Made by a program: the position numbers and the translations under genes. From contig JAIXRN010000076.1 of assembly GCA_027485165.1 (NCBI GenBank), positions 1-60,791 of the forward strand: a stretch of 60,791 nucleotides of DNA. Reading direction: 5' to 3'. The notes beneath the pieces were generated by a model that worked only from the letters and a program-made list of their open reading frames with translations, had not been told where the DNA came from and did no database searches. The stretch is from Rubrivivax sp. (GTDB lineage Bacteria; Pseudomonadota; Gammaproteobacteria; Burkholderiales; Burkholderiaceae_C). Position 1 is the first letter of the stretch. Every line of letters starts with the position of its first letter. Positions 8,062 to 17,255 of this stretch are shown here, one piece after another.

Positions 8062-10145
8062 CGGGCCGGGCCAGCTTTCGGGCGCCGGGCGGGCAGGTCC
8101 TGCGCCTGCAGCCAGGCCAGGAATTCGCCGTACCACTGGCGTGAATTCTGTGGCTTCAGCACCCAGTGGTTTTCGTCCGGGAACCACAGCAGCCGTGCGT
8201 CCACGCCCAGTGCCTTCAGGGTGTTGTAGTAGGCCAGGCCGTTGCAGTCGGGCACGCGGTAGTCCTGCGCACCATGCACCACCAGGGTGGGCGTGCGCAT
8301 CTGCGCGGCGAAGGCGTGCGGGCTCTGTGCCAGCACCTTGGGCAGGTCTTCCCAGTACTTGGCGGCCAGGTCCTTCGGCCGCACGGGCCAGGAATCGGCG
8401 CTGAAGGTGGCCACGCGGTCGAACACGCCGGCGTGGCAGACATAGGCGCGGTAGCGCGGATAGCGTGCGTCGGGCCCGGATGGCACATGCCCGTTCATCC
8501 AGGCCACCAGGAAGCCGCCGTAGCTGCCGCCGCTGGCGAAGACGCGCTTCGCGTCGGCCCAGGGCTGGGCCAGCAACCAGTCGGTGCCGGCTTCGATGTC
8601 CTGCAGTTCCAGTTCGCCCTGGCGACCCACCAGGCTGGTCTTGAAGTCGAAGCCGAAGCCGCTGGACCCGTGGTAGTTCACCTGCGCCACCACATGGCCC
8701 TGGCTGGCCAGCACGTGCGGGTTCCAGCGCCAGGAGAAGGTGTCACCGGACGCAGCGTGCGGCCCGCCGTGGATGACCTGCAGCAGCGCATGCTTGCGCC
8801 GCGGCGTGAAGCCGGGCGGGAAGGTCAGCCACATCTGCACCGGCGCGCCCTGGGCGCCGGTGATCGCGACTTCCTGCACCGCGCCCAGGGCCACCTTGGC
8901 CAGTTCGGTGTCGTTGAAGCGGTCCAGGCGGCGCGGGGGTCGTGCTGACTCGGCCGGGTGGACCTTCGGGTGCAGGTCGTGGGCGTGCAAGCGCGCCGGG
9001 TGCTGCTGACTGTCGGCCAGGGTCACCAGCGTGTTGCCGGCCAGGTCGAAGGCTTGCACCCAGCCACCCGGCACCAACCGTTCGGGCTCGGCCGCGCCCA
9101 GCGGCAGCCGCCACAGCGGGCAGCGGCCACGGTCTTCGGCGGTGAACAGCAGGCTGGCGCCGTCAGCAGCCCAGCGCAGCGGGGCGTTCACCTGACGGTC
9201 CCAGCCGGGGGCTTGCACGGCTGCAGGCGTGAAGACACCACCCCGCGGCAGCACCGCCAGCTGGCCCTGGGCGCTGTAGTGCCGGCCCACGTGCGCCGCC
9301 ACCAGCGCCAACTGCTGGCCATCGGGGCTGTAGCAGGGTGCGCCCAGGTCCCAGTCGGCATGCACAGCCAACGACCTTGTCTTGCGCGTGCGCAGGTCGA
9401 TTTCGCTGACCACACAGCGGTTGCCCAGCAGCGGCACGGTGGCCGGGTCGTGGTGGAAAGCCACATGGCGCCCGCCGGGGTGGACGTCGAAGCTGTCGCT
9501 GCCGCCGCCGTCGCGGGGCAGTTCCAGGCCGCTGCCTTCGAACAGATCGGTCACGCGGCCGCTGGCCAGGTCCAGCAGCAGCAGGTGCAGGCGGCGGCCT
9601 TGGGGCAGGTTGCGGTCCCAGTAGCGGTAGAAAGCTTCGCTGGTGGCGTAGCCGCTGTGCTGGCGCGCCTTGAAAGCCTTGTGCGCGGCGGCCTGGCCAG
9701 CAGCGCCGCGGGCGTCGGGCCAGACCCAGGCACTGAACACCAGGCCACGGCCGTCGGGCAGCCACTTGAAGGCCTCGATGCCCGGGGCGAACTGGCTGCG
9801 CCGCAAGGCTTCGCCGCCGGCGGCTGGCAGGGTGTACAGCTGGGGCGTCGCATCCAGCGCGCCACCCTGTTCGCGCCGGGCGATGAAGGCGATCTGGTCA
9901 CCCTGAGGCGACCAGGCGGGCTGCCCGTCCTTGTCGCCGCAGTGCGTCAGCCGCCGTGGCGCACCACCGGCCACGGGCAGGCGCCACAGCGCCGTGCGGC
10001 CCTGGTTGCGGTCCATGTCGTAGCGGGTGACGGCGCACACCAGCTGCTGCCCGTCGGGCGACAGGCTGGGTGCGCCCAGGCGATGCAACTGCCACAGGGT
10101 GGCAACGTCCAGGGGCGGCTGTGCAGTGGCGGTCTTGGCGGGCAT
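8058..10145 (-). CDS. S9 family prolyl oligopeptidase / acylaminoacyl-peptidase
   Basis: A 695-residue serine peptidase with an N-terminal beta-propeller, seen as repeated WD40-like segments (SPDGQQLVCAVTRYD, AWSPQGDQIAFIAR, YSPDGQQLALVA). The C-terminal alpha/beta hydrolase has the nucleophile elbow GGSYGGFL, the Asp region VVHGAQDYRVP and the His in PDENHWVLKP. Such enzymes cleave short peptides, often releasing acylated or Pro-flanked residues. No signal peptide is visible, so it is probably cytoplasmic. The last 4 nt overlap the gph start. The exact substrate class (acyl-aminoacyl versus dipeptidyl peptidase) cannot be decided. Confidence 0.88.
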   Translation of the reverse strand: MPAKTATAQPPLDVATLWQLHRLGAPSLSPDGQQLVCAVTRYDMDRNQGRTALWRLPVAGGAPRRLTHCGDKDGQPAWSPQGDQIAFIARREQGGALDATPQLYTLPAAGGEALRRSQFAPGIEAFKWLPDGRGLVFSAWVWPDARGAAGQAAAHKAFKARQHSGYATSEAFYRYWDRNLPQGRRLHLLLLDLASGRVTDLFEGSGLELPRDGGGSDSFDVHPGGRHVAFHHDPATVPLLGNRCVVSEIDLRTRKTRSLAVHADWDLGAPCYSPDGQQLALVAAHVGRHYSAQGQLAVLPRGGVFTPAAVQAPGWDRQVNAPLRWAADGASLLFTAEDRGRCPLWRLPLGAAEPERLVPGGWVQAFDLAGNTLVTLADSQQHPARLHAHDLHPKVHPAESARPPRRLDRFNDTELAKVALGAVQEVAITGAQGAPVQMWLTFPPGFTPRRKHALLQVIHGGPHAASGDTFSWRWNPHVLASQGHVVAQVNYHGSSGFGFDFKTSLVGRQGELELQDIEAGTDWLLAQPWADAKRVFASGGSYGGFLVAWMNGHVPSGPDARYPRYRAYVCHAGVFDRVATFSADSWPVRPKDLAAKYWEDLPKVLAQSPHAFAAQMRTPTLVVHGAQDYRVPDCNGLAYYNTLKALGVDARLLWFPDENHWVLKPQNSRQWYGEFLAWLQAQDLPARRPKAGPAR

Positions 10146-10209
10146 GGCCGGAGTTTCGCCGATCGTCTAGCGCCACACAGCCCCCGCTTGGCCGGCGCGG
10201 GGCCGGCCG

Positions 10210-11307
10210 TCAGCCGATGCTTTCCACCTGCCGGCTTTGCTGGTAAGCCCGGCCGAAGCGGTTGGCCAGGAAGTCGGGTAGGGCCACCTGTTCCTGGCGG
10301 ATGAAGCCCTGCTGCGGCAGCTTGCCGGCGCGGAACAGGTCGACTGCCGCGCAGATGCCGGCCGCGGTGGTGATCTGGATGGCTGACAGCGGGTGGTGTT
10401 CGCTGCGGTCGGCAAAGATCTTGCGCGCAAACACTTCTTGCACCAGCGCCCCACCCTTCATGCCGCTGACGGTGACGAACACCAGTACCACGTCCTGCAT
10501 GGTGCTGGGGATGCTCTTGCGCATGATGGCCTTCAGCGTTTCGGGGTCCTGGTTCAGCTGCAGTTCTTCCAGCAGCATCTTCATCAGCGCCTGGTGGCCG
10601 GGGTAGCGCACGCTCTTGTAGTCCAGGTTCTGCACGCGGCCGCGCAGGGTTTCGGTCAGCGTGCCCAGGCCGCCGCTGGTGTTGAAGGCCTCGTATTCGG
10701 TGCCGTCCAGGCTGAAGTGCTCCAGGCCTTCCAGCGGCAGTACTTCGATGTTGCGGCCTTCGCGGATCGCTTCGCAGGGGTGGCAGTACTCGTTGATGAG
10801 GCCGTCCACGCTCCAGGTCAGGTTGTATTTCAGCGCGTTGGTGGGGAAGGCGGGCAGCGCGCCGACGCGCATCTTCACTTCTTGCAGGCTGTCGAACTTC
10901 TGCGCCAGGTGGTGGGCCACGATGCCGATGAAGCCCGGCGCCAGCCCGCACTGCGGCATGAAGGCCGTGGGCGCGCCTTCGGCCAGGGACTGGATGGCGC
11001 GCGTGGCGGCCACGTCTTCGGTCAGGTCGAAGTAGTGGCAGCGGGCTTCGCGCGCGGCGGTGGCGGCCAGGGTGGCCAGGTGGTAGGGCAGCGCGTTGAT
11101 GACGGCGTCCTGCCCGCGCAGCACGTCCAGCACAGTGGCGGCTTTGCTGGTGTCGGCCACGCGCGTGGCCACGCGCGGGCCGGTGGCGATCTTGGCCAGG
11201 GCTTCGGCGCTGCGGTCGACGACCGTGACGTCGAAGTCGCCGCTGTCGCCCAGCAGGCGGGCGATGGTGTGGCCGATGTGGCCGGCACCGAGCAGGGTGA
11301 TGCGCAT
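10210..11307 (-). CDS. Saccharopine dehydrogenase family oxidoreductase
   Basis: 365 residues with an N-terminal Rossmann nucleotide-binding motif (MRITLLGAGHIGHTIARLL) and the NALPYHLATLAATAA and YFDLTED segments typical of the saccharopine dehydrogenase NADP-binding family. The PQCGLAPGFIGIVAHHLA block and the C-terminal catalytic domain follow. Homologues in Burkholderiales act in lysine catabolism or have unassigned substrates. A good Shine-Dalgarno (AGGAG) lies just upstream of the ATG at 11305-11307. The nearest regulator, an Lrp-type gene, is 0.85 kb away on the other strand and could control it. Confidence 0.85.
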   Translation of the reverse strand: MRITLLGAGHIGHTIARLLGDSGDFDVTVVDRSAEALAKIATGPRVATRVADTSKAATVLDVLRGQDAVINALPYHLATLAATAAREARCHYFDLTEDVAATRAIQSLAEGAPTAFMPQCGLAPGFIGIVAHHLAQKFDSLQEVKMRVGALPAFPTNALKYNLTWSVDGLINEYCHPCEAIREGRNIEVLPLEGLEHFSLDGTEYEAFNTSGGLGTLTETLRGRVQNLDYKSVRYPGHQALMKMLLEELQLNQDPETLKAIMRKSIPSTMQDVVLVFVTVSGMKGGALVQEVFARKIFADRSEHHPLSAIQITTAAGICAAVDLFRAGKLPQQGFIRQEQVALPDFLANRFGRAYQQSRQVESIG

Positions 11308-11440
11308 GGGGGCTCCTGAAGGCGGGTGAGTGGAAGCAGCAACTCAGCCCAGTCTAGGAAGCCTGGCGAACGAAAGAAAGAACGATTCCGTCAGCAAAGC
11401 GGCGGGTGCTGACGCTTCGTCAGCGCTTTCGGGCGGATCG

Positions 11441-11980
11441 TCAGGCCGCAGCGCGGCGGGTCTGCTTCAGGGCCTGCGCTTCGGCGCGCCGGGCGCGGGT
11501 TTCGGCGCGCTGGTAGGCGGCTTCGGCCGCGCTGCGCAGCGCCACGGCACGGGCCAGGGCGGCTTCGAAACGCTCGGGCGTGTAGGTGTTCTCGGTGCCG
11601 ATGTAGATGGTGCGCCGCACCGGTGCGGCGCCGAAGCGCGGGATCAGCACCGCCAGGCTGCAGTCGCGCACGCGGCCGCCGCGGCGCACCCGCACCACCG
11701 GCCCGCTGATGCCCACCGGCAGCTGGCTGGCCTTGCCCTGGCTGGGCGCGCGCTGCAGCCGGGTGGGTGCCGGCAGGGTGGCGATGCGGCGCAGCAGTTC
11801 GCGCGTGGCCAGTTCCAGCGCGCGCGCCGCGCCACTGCCGTCGTTGCTGTGGTCGGAAAAGAGCTTGGTGCCGCCGTAACGCAGCTGCCAGCCATGGGTG
11901 GCGCGGTGGTCGATGCGCTGCACGCAGGGCGGCACCTGGAAGACCTGACCGCTGAAGATCACGACTTCGCGAAGTTTCAT
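11441..11980 (-). CDS. Hypothetical basic protein, possible AP2-like fold
   Basis: About 179 residues from ATG 11978-11980 (MKLREVVIFSGQVFQVPP). I do not recognise a named family. The protein is rich in Arg and Ala. The middle part, GISGPVVRVRRGGRVRDCSL followed by RTIYIGTENTYTPERFEAAL, looks like three strands and a helix, the shape of AP2/integrase-type DNA-binding domains; this is an impression only. The C-terminus is an Ala/Arg/Gln-rich helix. It stands alone between the saccharopine dehydrogenase gene and the divergent lrp-dbpA pair. Confidence 0.6.
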   Translation of the reverse strand: MKLREVVIFSGQVFQVPPCVQRIDHRATHGWQLRYGGTKLFSDHSNDGSGAARALELATRELLRRIATLPAPTRLQRAPSQGKASQLPVGISGPVVRVRRGGRVRDCSLAVLIPRFGAAPVRRTIYIGTENTYTPERFEAALARAVALRSAAEAAYQRAETRARRAEAQALKQTRRAAA

Positions 11981-12161
11981 CTGTGGCCTCGAACGGGGCG
12001 GGCCGCAAGGCACCGTCTGGGCGGCCCTGGGCAGGTGAGCGCGCGGCCATGAGCGGGCCGCAGAGCGGGTTTGCGCGGCACTCTAGCCAGAACGCCCTGC
12101 GCGTGGACGCACCCCGGCGCAGGTTTCCGGCCAGGGCGCGACGACAATCACGAACTTGACC

Positions 12162-12599
12162 ATGCCCACCGACGACCTGGACCGACAACTGATCGCCCTG
12201 CTGCAGGCTGACGCCCGCGCCAGCACGGCCGACCTGGCCCGCCGGCTGGGCGTGGCGCGCACCACCGTGCTGGCGCGGCTGCAGCGGCTGGAAAGGTCGG
12301 GCGTGATCCTGGGCTACACCGTGCGCCTGGGGCAGGACGAAGGCGAACGCGGTGTCGAAGCCTTCGTGGGCATCACCACCGACCCCCAGTCCGCCCGCGA
12401 CCTGAGCCTGCGCCTGGCCAGCCTGCCGGAACTGCGGCAGCTGTGTTCGGTCAGCGGCGAGTTCGACTACATCGCCCTGCTGCGCGCCGATTCACCCGCC
12501 CGGCTGGACGTGCTGCTGGACGAGATCGGCGCCTTCACGGGCGTGCGCAAGACCACCACATCGGTGGTGCTGGCGCGGCGCATCGACAGAACAACCTGA
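12162..12599 (+). CDS. Lrp/AsnC family transcriptional regulator
   Basis: 145 residues. The N-terminal winged helix DLDRQLIALLQADARAS / TADLARRLGVARTTVLARLQRLERSGVI is a standard Lrp HTH, and the C-terminal half has the RAM (ACT-like) effector domain with VSGEFDYIALLRADSPARLD. Lrp-type regulators sense amino acids. The stop codon overlaps the ATG of dbpA by 1 nt (TGATG), so the two are cotranslated. A possible target is the saccharopine dehydrogenase gene nearby; that is a guess from location. I used ATG 12162 rather than a TTG six bases upstream. Confidence 0.92.
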   Translation: MPTDDLDRQLIALLQADARASTADLARRLGVARTTVLARLQRLERSGVILGYTVRLGQDEGERGVEAFVGITTDPQSARDLSLRLASLPELRQLCSVSGEFDYIALLRADSPARLDVLLDEIGAFTGVRKTTTSVVLARRIDRTT

Positions 12600-13990
12600 T
12601 GACCCCCACCCCATTCGCACCATTCGATTCGCTACCGCTGGCACCCGCCACGCTGGCCACGCTGGCCCAGCTGGGCTATGCGCAGATGACGCCCATCCAG
12701 GCCGCGGCGCTGCCGCTGGCACTGGCGGGGCACGACCTCATCGCCCAGGCCGCCACCGGCAGCGGCAAGACCGCGGCCTTTGCGCTGGCCCTGCTGGCGC
12801 GGCTGGACGCGCAGCGCAGCAGCGTGCAGGCCCTGGTGCTGTGCCCCACGCGCGAACTGGCCGACCAGGTGGCGCTGGAAGTGCGGCGCCTGGCGCGCGC
12901 GCAGGGCAACGTGAAGGTGCTGGTGCTGTGCGGCGGCACGCCCATCAAGCCGCAGACCGACAGCCTGGCGCATGGCGCCCATGTGGTGGTGGGCACGCCG
13001 GGCCGGCTGATCGACCACCTGGACCGCGCGACGCTGGACCTGACCGGGCTGCAGACCCTGGTGCTGGACGAAGCCGACCGCATGCTGGACATGGGCTTCA
13101 TGGACGACATCGCCAGCATCGCCAGCCGCGCGCCCGAGGCGCGGCAGACGCTGCTGTTTTCGGCCACCTACCCCGAAGGCATCCAACAGCTGGCGAAGAA
13201 GTTCCTGCGCGAACCGAAGGAAGTGACGCTGACGCAGCGCCCGGGCAGCCAGCAGATCCGCCAGCGCTGGTACGAGGTGAAGGAAGAAGAACGCCTGCAC
13301 GCCGTGGGCCTGCTGCTGAACCACTTCCGCCCGGCCAGCACCCTGGCCTTCTGCAACACCAAGCAGCAGTGCCGCGACCTGGTGGACGTGCTGCAGGCCC
13401 AGGGCATCAGCGCGCTGGCCCTGCATGGCGACCTGGAACAGCGCGACCGCGACCAGGTGCTGGTGCGCTTTGCCAACCGCAGCTGTTCGGTGCTGGTGGC
13501 CACCGACGTGGCCGCGCGCGGGCTGGACATCGCGCAGCTGGAAGCCGTGATCAACGTCGACATCACGCCCGACGTCGAAGTGCACACGCACCGCGTCGGC
13601 CGAACGGGGCGCGCGGGCGAAAGCGGCTGGGCCTTCAGCCTGGCCAGCCTGGACGAGATGGGCCGCGTCGGCCGCATCGAACAGCTACAGGGCCAGGCGC
13701 CCGAATTCCACCCGCTGGCGGAGCTGGTGCCCAGCGGCAGCGGCCCGCTGCAGCCGCCGATGGTGACGATCCAGATCCTGGGCGGGCGCAAGGAAAAGAT
13801 CCGCGCCGGCGACGTGCTGGGCGCGCTGACCAAGGACGCCGGCATCCCCGGCGCGCAGGTGGGCAAGATCAGCGTCAACGACTTCAGCACTTATGTGGCC
13901 GTGGCGCGCGACGTGGCGCAGCGGGCTGAGGCGGCGCTGAACCAGCGCCCCGTGAAGGGCAAGCGGGTGAAGGCGCGCGTGCTGGCCTGA
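12599..13990 (+). CDS. dbpA: ATP-dependent RNA helicase DbpA
   Basis: A 463-residue DEAD-box helicase. Motifs in order: Q motif (GYAQMTPIQ), Walker A AATGSGKT, PTRELADQ, GTPGRL, DEADRMLDMGF (variant DEAD box), SATYP, ATDVAARGLDI and HRVGRTGRAG. The C-terminal 75 residues (TIQILGGRKEKIRAGDVLGA ... GKISVNDFSTYVAV) are the DbpA RNA-binding domain that recognises hairpin 92 of 23S rRNA, so a role in 50S subunit assembly is expected. The length fits E. coli DbpA. It is translationally coupled to the Lrp gene upstream. Confidence 0.95.
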   Translation: MTPTPFAPFDSLPLAPATLATLAQLGYAQMTPIQAAALPLALAGHDLIAQAATGSGKTAAFALALLARLDAQRSSVQALVLCPTRELADQVALEVRRLARAQGNVKVLVLCGGTPIKPQTDSLAHGAHVVVGTPGRLIDHLDRATLDLTGLQTLVLDEADRMLDMGFMDDIASIASRAPEARQTLLFSATYPEGIQQLAKKFLREPKEVTLTQRPGSQQIRQRWYEVKEEERLHAVGLLLNHFRPASTLAFCNTKQQCRDLVDVLQAQGISALALHGDLEQRDRDQVLVRFANRSCSVLVATDVAARGLDIAQLEAVINVDITPDVEVHTHRVGRTGRAGESGWAFSLASLDEMGRVGRIEQLQGQAPEFHPLAELVPSGSGPLQPPMVTIQILGGRKEKIRAGDVLGALTKDAGIPGAQVGKISVNDFSTYVAVARDVAQRAEAALNQRPVKGKRVKARVLA

Positions 13991-14030
13991 GGCCGGTGCG
14001 CCGGCGCGCCGGCACTGAGCCTGCGATGAA

Positions 14031-14702
14031 TCAGGCCGCGAGCTCGCGGCGCATCGCGCCAATCACCGCCTGGTAGTCGGGCTGGCCGAAGATGGCGCTG
14101 CCGGCAACAAACGTGTCGGCACCTGCGTCGGCCACGCGGCGGATGTTGTCGGTCTTGATGCCGCCGTCCACTTCCAGCCGGATGTCGCGGCCGGTCTGGT
14201 CGATGAGCTTGCGCGCGCGTTCGATCTTGCGCAGCGCGCTGTCGATGAAGCTCTGGCCGCCGAAGCCGGGGTTGACGCTCATGATCAGCACCAGGTCGAC
14301 CTTGTCGATGACGTAGTCCAGCGCGTCCAGCGAAGTGGCCGGGTTGAACACCAGCCCGGCCTGCTTGCCTTCGGCCTGGATGATCTGCAGCGTGCGGTCC
14401 ACATGCGGGCTGGCGTCGGGGTGGAAGCTCACCAGATCGGCGCCGGCCCGGCAGAAGGCCTGGGCCAGGGCGTCAACGGGCTGCACCATCAGGTGCACGT
14501 CGATGGGCACGCGGCTGTGCGGGCGCAGCGCCTTGCACACCATAGGCCCGAAGCTGAGGTTGGGCACGTAATGGTTGTCCATCACGTCGAAGTGAATCCA
14601 GTCCGCACCGGCTTCGATGACCTGGCGCACTTCTTCGCCCAAGCGGGCAAAGTCGGCCGACAGGATGCTGGGGGCGATGCGGTAGCGGCGGTCTGGGTTC
14701 AT
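14031..14702 (-). CDS. rpe: Ribulose-phosphate 3-epimerase
   Basis: Rpe interconverts ribulose 5-phosphate and xylulose 5-phosphate in the pentose phosphate pathway and Calvin cycle. A 223-residue TIM barrel: [17 protein letters not shown], metal ligands in [21 protein letters not shown]-type segment, [10 protein letters not shown] phosphate loop and EVDGGI. I used the ATG at 14700-14702; a TTG two codons upstream is possible. A TAGAAT -10-like box ends 7 nt before the ATG, so the mRNA may have almost no leader. It diverges from apaG with 37 nt between starts. Confidence 0.96.
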   Translation of the reverse strand: MNPDRRYRIAPSILSADFARLGEEVRQVIEAGADWIHFDVMDNHYVPNLSFGPMVCKALRPHSRVPIDVHLMVQPVDALAQAFCRAGADLVSFHPDASPHVDRTLQIIQAEGKQAGLVFNPATSLDALDYVIDKVDLVLIMSVNPGFGGQSFIDSALRKIERARKLIDQTGRDIRLEVDGGIKTDNIRRVADAGADTFVAGSAIFGQPDYQAVIGAMRRELAA

Positions 14703-14709
14703 CGCCAAG

Positions 14710-14733
14710 ATTCTAGGAGCCGCTGCCTACAAT
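14710..14733. promoter_or_regulatory. Back-to-back -10 boxes for rpe and apaG
   Basis: In the 37-nt gap, TACAAT (14728-14733, plus) lies 6 nt before the apaG ATG, and TAGAAT (minus, 14710-14715) lies 7 nt before the rpe ATG. Both resemble sigma-70 -10 boxes and would place transcription starts at or next to the start codons. No convincing -35 boxes were seen. Confidence 0.4.
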
Positions 14734-14739
14734 GAAGCC

Positions 14740-15126
14740 ATGAACCCACCCAAGGCCAAGGCACAGTTTCAGTGCAGCGTGCGCGTGCAGTACCTGCCTG
14801 AACAGTCCAGGCCACCGGAAGGGCCGTACGCCTTCGCGTACACCGTCAGCATCCGCAACAGTGGCGACATCACGGCCCAGCTGGTGGCCCGGCACTGGGT
14901 GGTAACCGACGACGACGGCACGGTCGACAACGTGCGCGGCCTGGCCGTGGTGGGCCACCAGCCAGTATTGAAACCGGGCGAGGAATTCGAATACACCAGC
15001 TGGACCCGCATCGCCACGGCGCACGGCAGCATGGCCGGCACCTTCTTCTGCATGACCGAAGACGCCCACCCCTTCGAAGCCGCCGTGGCGCCGTTCGAAC
15101 TGGTGTTCCCCGGCTTGCTGCATTGA
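14740..15126 (+). CDS. apaG: ApaG domain protein
   Basis: A 128-residue ApaG protein (DUF525): the Ig-like core FAYTVSIRNSGDITAQLVARHWVVTDDDG, then GLAVVGHQPVLKPGEEFEYTS and GSMAGTFFCM. ApaG binds small phosphate compounds in crystal structures and is linked to cobalt/magnesium tolerance and diadenosine tetraphosphate metabolism in enteric bacteria; its exact role is open. It is divergent from rpe. No Shine-Dalgarno is evident and a -10-like TACAAT is 6 nt upstream of ATG, consistent with a leaderless message. Confidence 0.94.
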   Translation: MNPPKAKAQFQCSVRVQYLPEQSRPPEGPYAFAYTVSIRNSGDITAQLVARHWVVTDDDGTVDNVRGLAVVGHQPVLKPGEEFEYTSWTRIATAHGSMAGTFFCMTEDAHPFEAAVAPFELVFPGLLH

Positions 15127-15248
15127 AGCCGGCCCGGCGCGCGCCGGGAGGCCTAGCCTCAAGGGCCAGCGACAGCGCGGGAACTTGTCCGACACGCCCG
15201 GCCCCTGCCCGCCGACAGGCGCAGCCCACCGCAGCGCAACCATAGGTC

Positions 15249-17255
15249 ATGGCCAAAGACTGGGATATCACCGCCCTCATCAACGCCGCCGATCCGCAGG
15301 CCCCGCAAGCCGAGCGGCACCTGTGGCTGGTGCGGCTGACGGAATGGCTGCGCCATGCGCCGGCCGTGGCCAGCCCAGCCGTCGCGCCCGTCGTGGCCGA
15401 CAGCCCGCGCACGCCGCTGCCCGTGCTGCGGCTACGCCATCTGCTGAACCTGCTGGACCGACACGATGCGTTGCGCGAAAGCGTGCAGGCGCTGTTGCGC
15501 GCCTTCTGGCGCGACATTGACGCCGCTTCGCTGTTTGCCGACTTCGGCTTCGGCGCACGGCTGTCCCTGGCCGGTGAAGTGCTGGCGCGCCTGCAGCGCC
15601 GCTGGCTGCCGGGCACCCCCGACACCGCCGACCTGGCGTCGCTGTTCGCGCTGCTGTTCGAAGCCGATGACGCCGCCTGGATCGACGCCATCGACGCCCC
15701 CACGCAGCAGCGCCTGGCCACCCTGCTGGCCGCTGGCCTGCCCGACTGGCGGCGCACCCTGCTGGACGCCATCACCATCCTGGTGAGCGCGGTGCATGCG
15801 TCCGGCTACACGCCGGCCCTGCGCCAGCGCATGGACCGCCAGCTGCTGGACAGCGACCCCTACCGCCAGCTCACGCGCAGTGCCGACGCGCTGCGCAGCG
15901 CGGTGATGGAAGACCGCCATGCCGACGCCCTGCGCGAAGCCGCCCTGCTGCGCGCCGTGCTGGGCGCCTGCCGCAGTGCCGCCGACAGCGTGACACCGCA
16001 CCTGGAACAGTTCGGCATTTCGGTCAACATCGTCTACGAACTCGACCAGATGCGCGGCCGCACCTTGCGCATCGAACAGCTGCTGGACTGCGTGCTGGCG
16101 CCCGAGCCCCAGGCCGACTGGCTGCGGCTGATGCAGGCATTGCTGCAGTCGCTGGGCGAAGCCACAGGGCTGCGCGCCCTGCTGCGCCAGCACTATTCGC
16201 TGCTGGCGCGCCAGGTGGCCGAGCGCAGCGCCGAAACCGGCGCGCACTACATCACCCGCAACCGCAGCGAATACCGCGACATGCTGCGGCGCGCTGCCGG
16301 CGGCGGGGCCGTGATCGCCGGCACCACGTTTGCCAAGTTCGCCATCTCGGCACTGGGGCTGACGGCCTTCTGGACCGGTTTCTGGTCGGGCGCCAACTAC
16401 GCCACCAGCTTCGTCATCGTGATGCTGCTGCACTGGACCGTGGCCACCAAGCAGCCGGCGATGACGGCGCCGGCCCTGGCCGCCACCCTGCCGGCCGGGG
16501 GCGAGGCCCAGCAGCAGGACATCGAGTCTTTCGTCGACCGCGTGGCCCAGCTCATCCGGTCGCAGGTGGCGGGCATCGTGGGCAACGTCGCGGCCTGTGT
16601 GCCCCTGGTGCTGGTGCTGCACCTGCTGTTCCAGTGGGTCACCGGTGCCCAACCCGTAGACGAAAAGGCCGCAGGCTATGTGCTGCACAGCGTCACCCTG
16701 CTGGGCCCCACCGCGCTGTTCGCTGCCTTCACCGGCGTGCTGTTGTTTGCCAGTTCACTGGTGGCGGGCTGGGCCGAGAACTGGTTTGTGTTTCATCGGC
16801 TGGACAGCGCCATCGCCTGGAACCCGCGCATCGTCGCGCGCCTGGGCCCAGCGCGCGCACGGCGCTGGGCGGCCTGGTGGCGGGCCAACATTTCCGGCCT
16901 GGCAGCGAATGTCTCGCTGGGCATGATGCTGGGCCTGGTGCCGGCCCTGCTGGGCTTTCTGGGCCTGGGGCTGGACGTGCGCCACGTCACCCTGGCCAGC
17001 GGGCAGCTGGCCGCGGCCGTGGGCACGCTGGGCTGGCAGACGGTGCTGACGGCCCCGTTCTGGTGGTGCGTGGCCGGCATCGCCGTCACGGGCGTGCTGA
17101 ATGTCAGCGTCAGCTTTTACCTGGCCTTCAAGGTCGCGCTGCGTTCGCGCAATGTGCGCGTGAAGGACCGCAGCCGCATCGGCCAGGCGCTGCGCCGCCG
17201 GCTGTGGTGGCAGCCGCTGAGCTTCGTGTTTCCGCCGAAGGAATACGGCGGCTGA
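15249..17255 (+). CDS. PF10136 'site-specific recombinase' membrane protein
   Basis: 668 residues matching the large beta/gammaproteobacterial family named site-specific recombinase (Gcr-like, PF10136). The N-terminal half is helical and soluble-looking (RHLLNLLDRHDALRESVQALL), with IEQLLDCVL and GAHYITRNRSEYRDMLRRAAGGG in the middle. The C-terminal half has several strong membrane helices (roughly residues 355-405, 435-465, 480-505, 550-580, 590-630). Despite the family name, no tyrosine or serine recombinase catalytic motif is seen, and a membrane role seems more likely. It ends directly against the stop of the convergent small gene. Confidence 0.88.
   Translation: MAKDWDITALINAADPQAPQAERHLWLVRLTEWLRHAPAVASPAVAPVVADSPRTPLPVLRLRHLLNLLDRHDALRESVQALLRAFWRDIDAASLFADFGFGARLSLAGEVLARLQRRWLPGTPDTADLASLFALLFEADDAAWIDAIDAPTQQRLATLLAAGLPDWRRTLLDAITILVSAVHASGYTPALRQRMDRQLLDSDPYRQLTRSADALRSAVMEDRHADALREAALLRAVLGACRSAADSVTPHLEQFGISVNIVYELDQMRGRTLRIEQLLDCVLAPEPQADWLRLMQALLQSLGEATGLRALLRQHYSLLARQVAERSAETGAHYITRNRSEYRDMLRRAAGGGAVIAGTTFAKFAISALGLTAFWTGFWSGANYATSFVIVMLLHWTVATKQPAMTAPALAATLPAGGEAQQQDIESFVDRVAQLIRSQVAGIVGNVAACVPLVLVLHLLFQWVTGAQPVDEKAAGYVLHSVTLLGPTALFAAFTGVLLFASSLVAGWAENWFVFHRLDSAIAWNPRIVARLGPARARRWAAWWRANISGLAANVSLGMMLGLVPALLGFLGLGLDVRHVTLASGQLAAAVGTLGWQTVLTAPFWWCVAGIAVTGVLNVSVSFYLAFKVALRSRNVRVKDRSRIGQALRRRLWWQPLSFVFPPKEYGG

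Noticed and set aside
15249..17255. 'Site-specific recombinase' as evidence of a mobile element.
   Set aside because: The PF10136 name is historical. No recombinase catalytic residues, no flanking repeats, and it is a usual neighbour of apaG.
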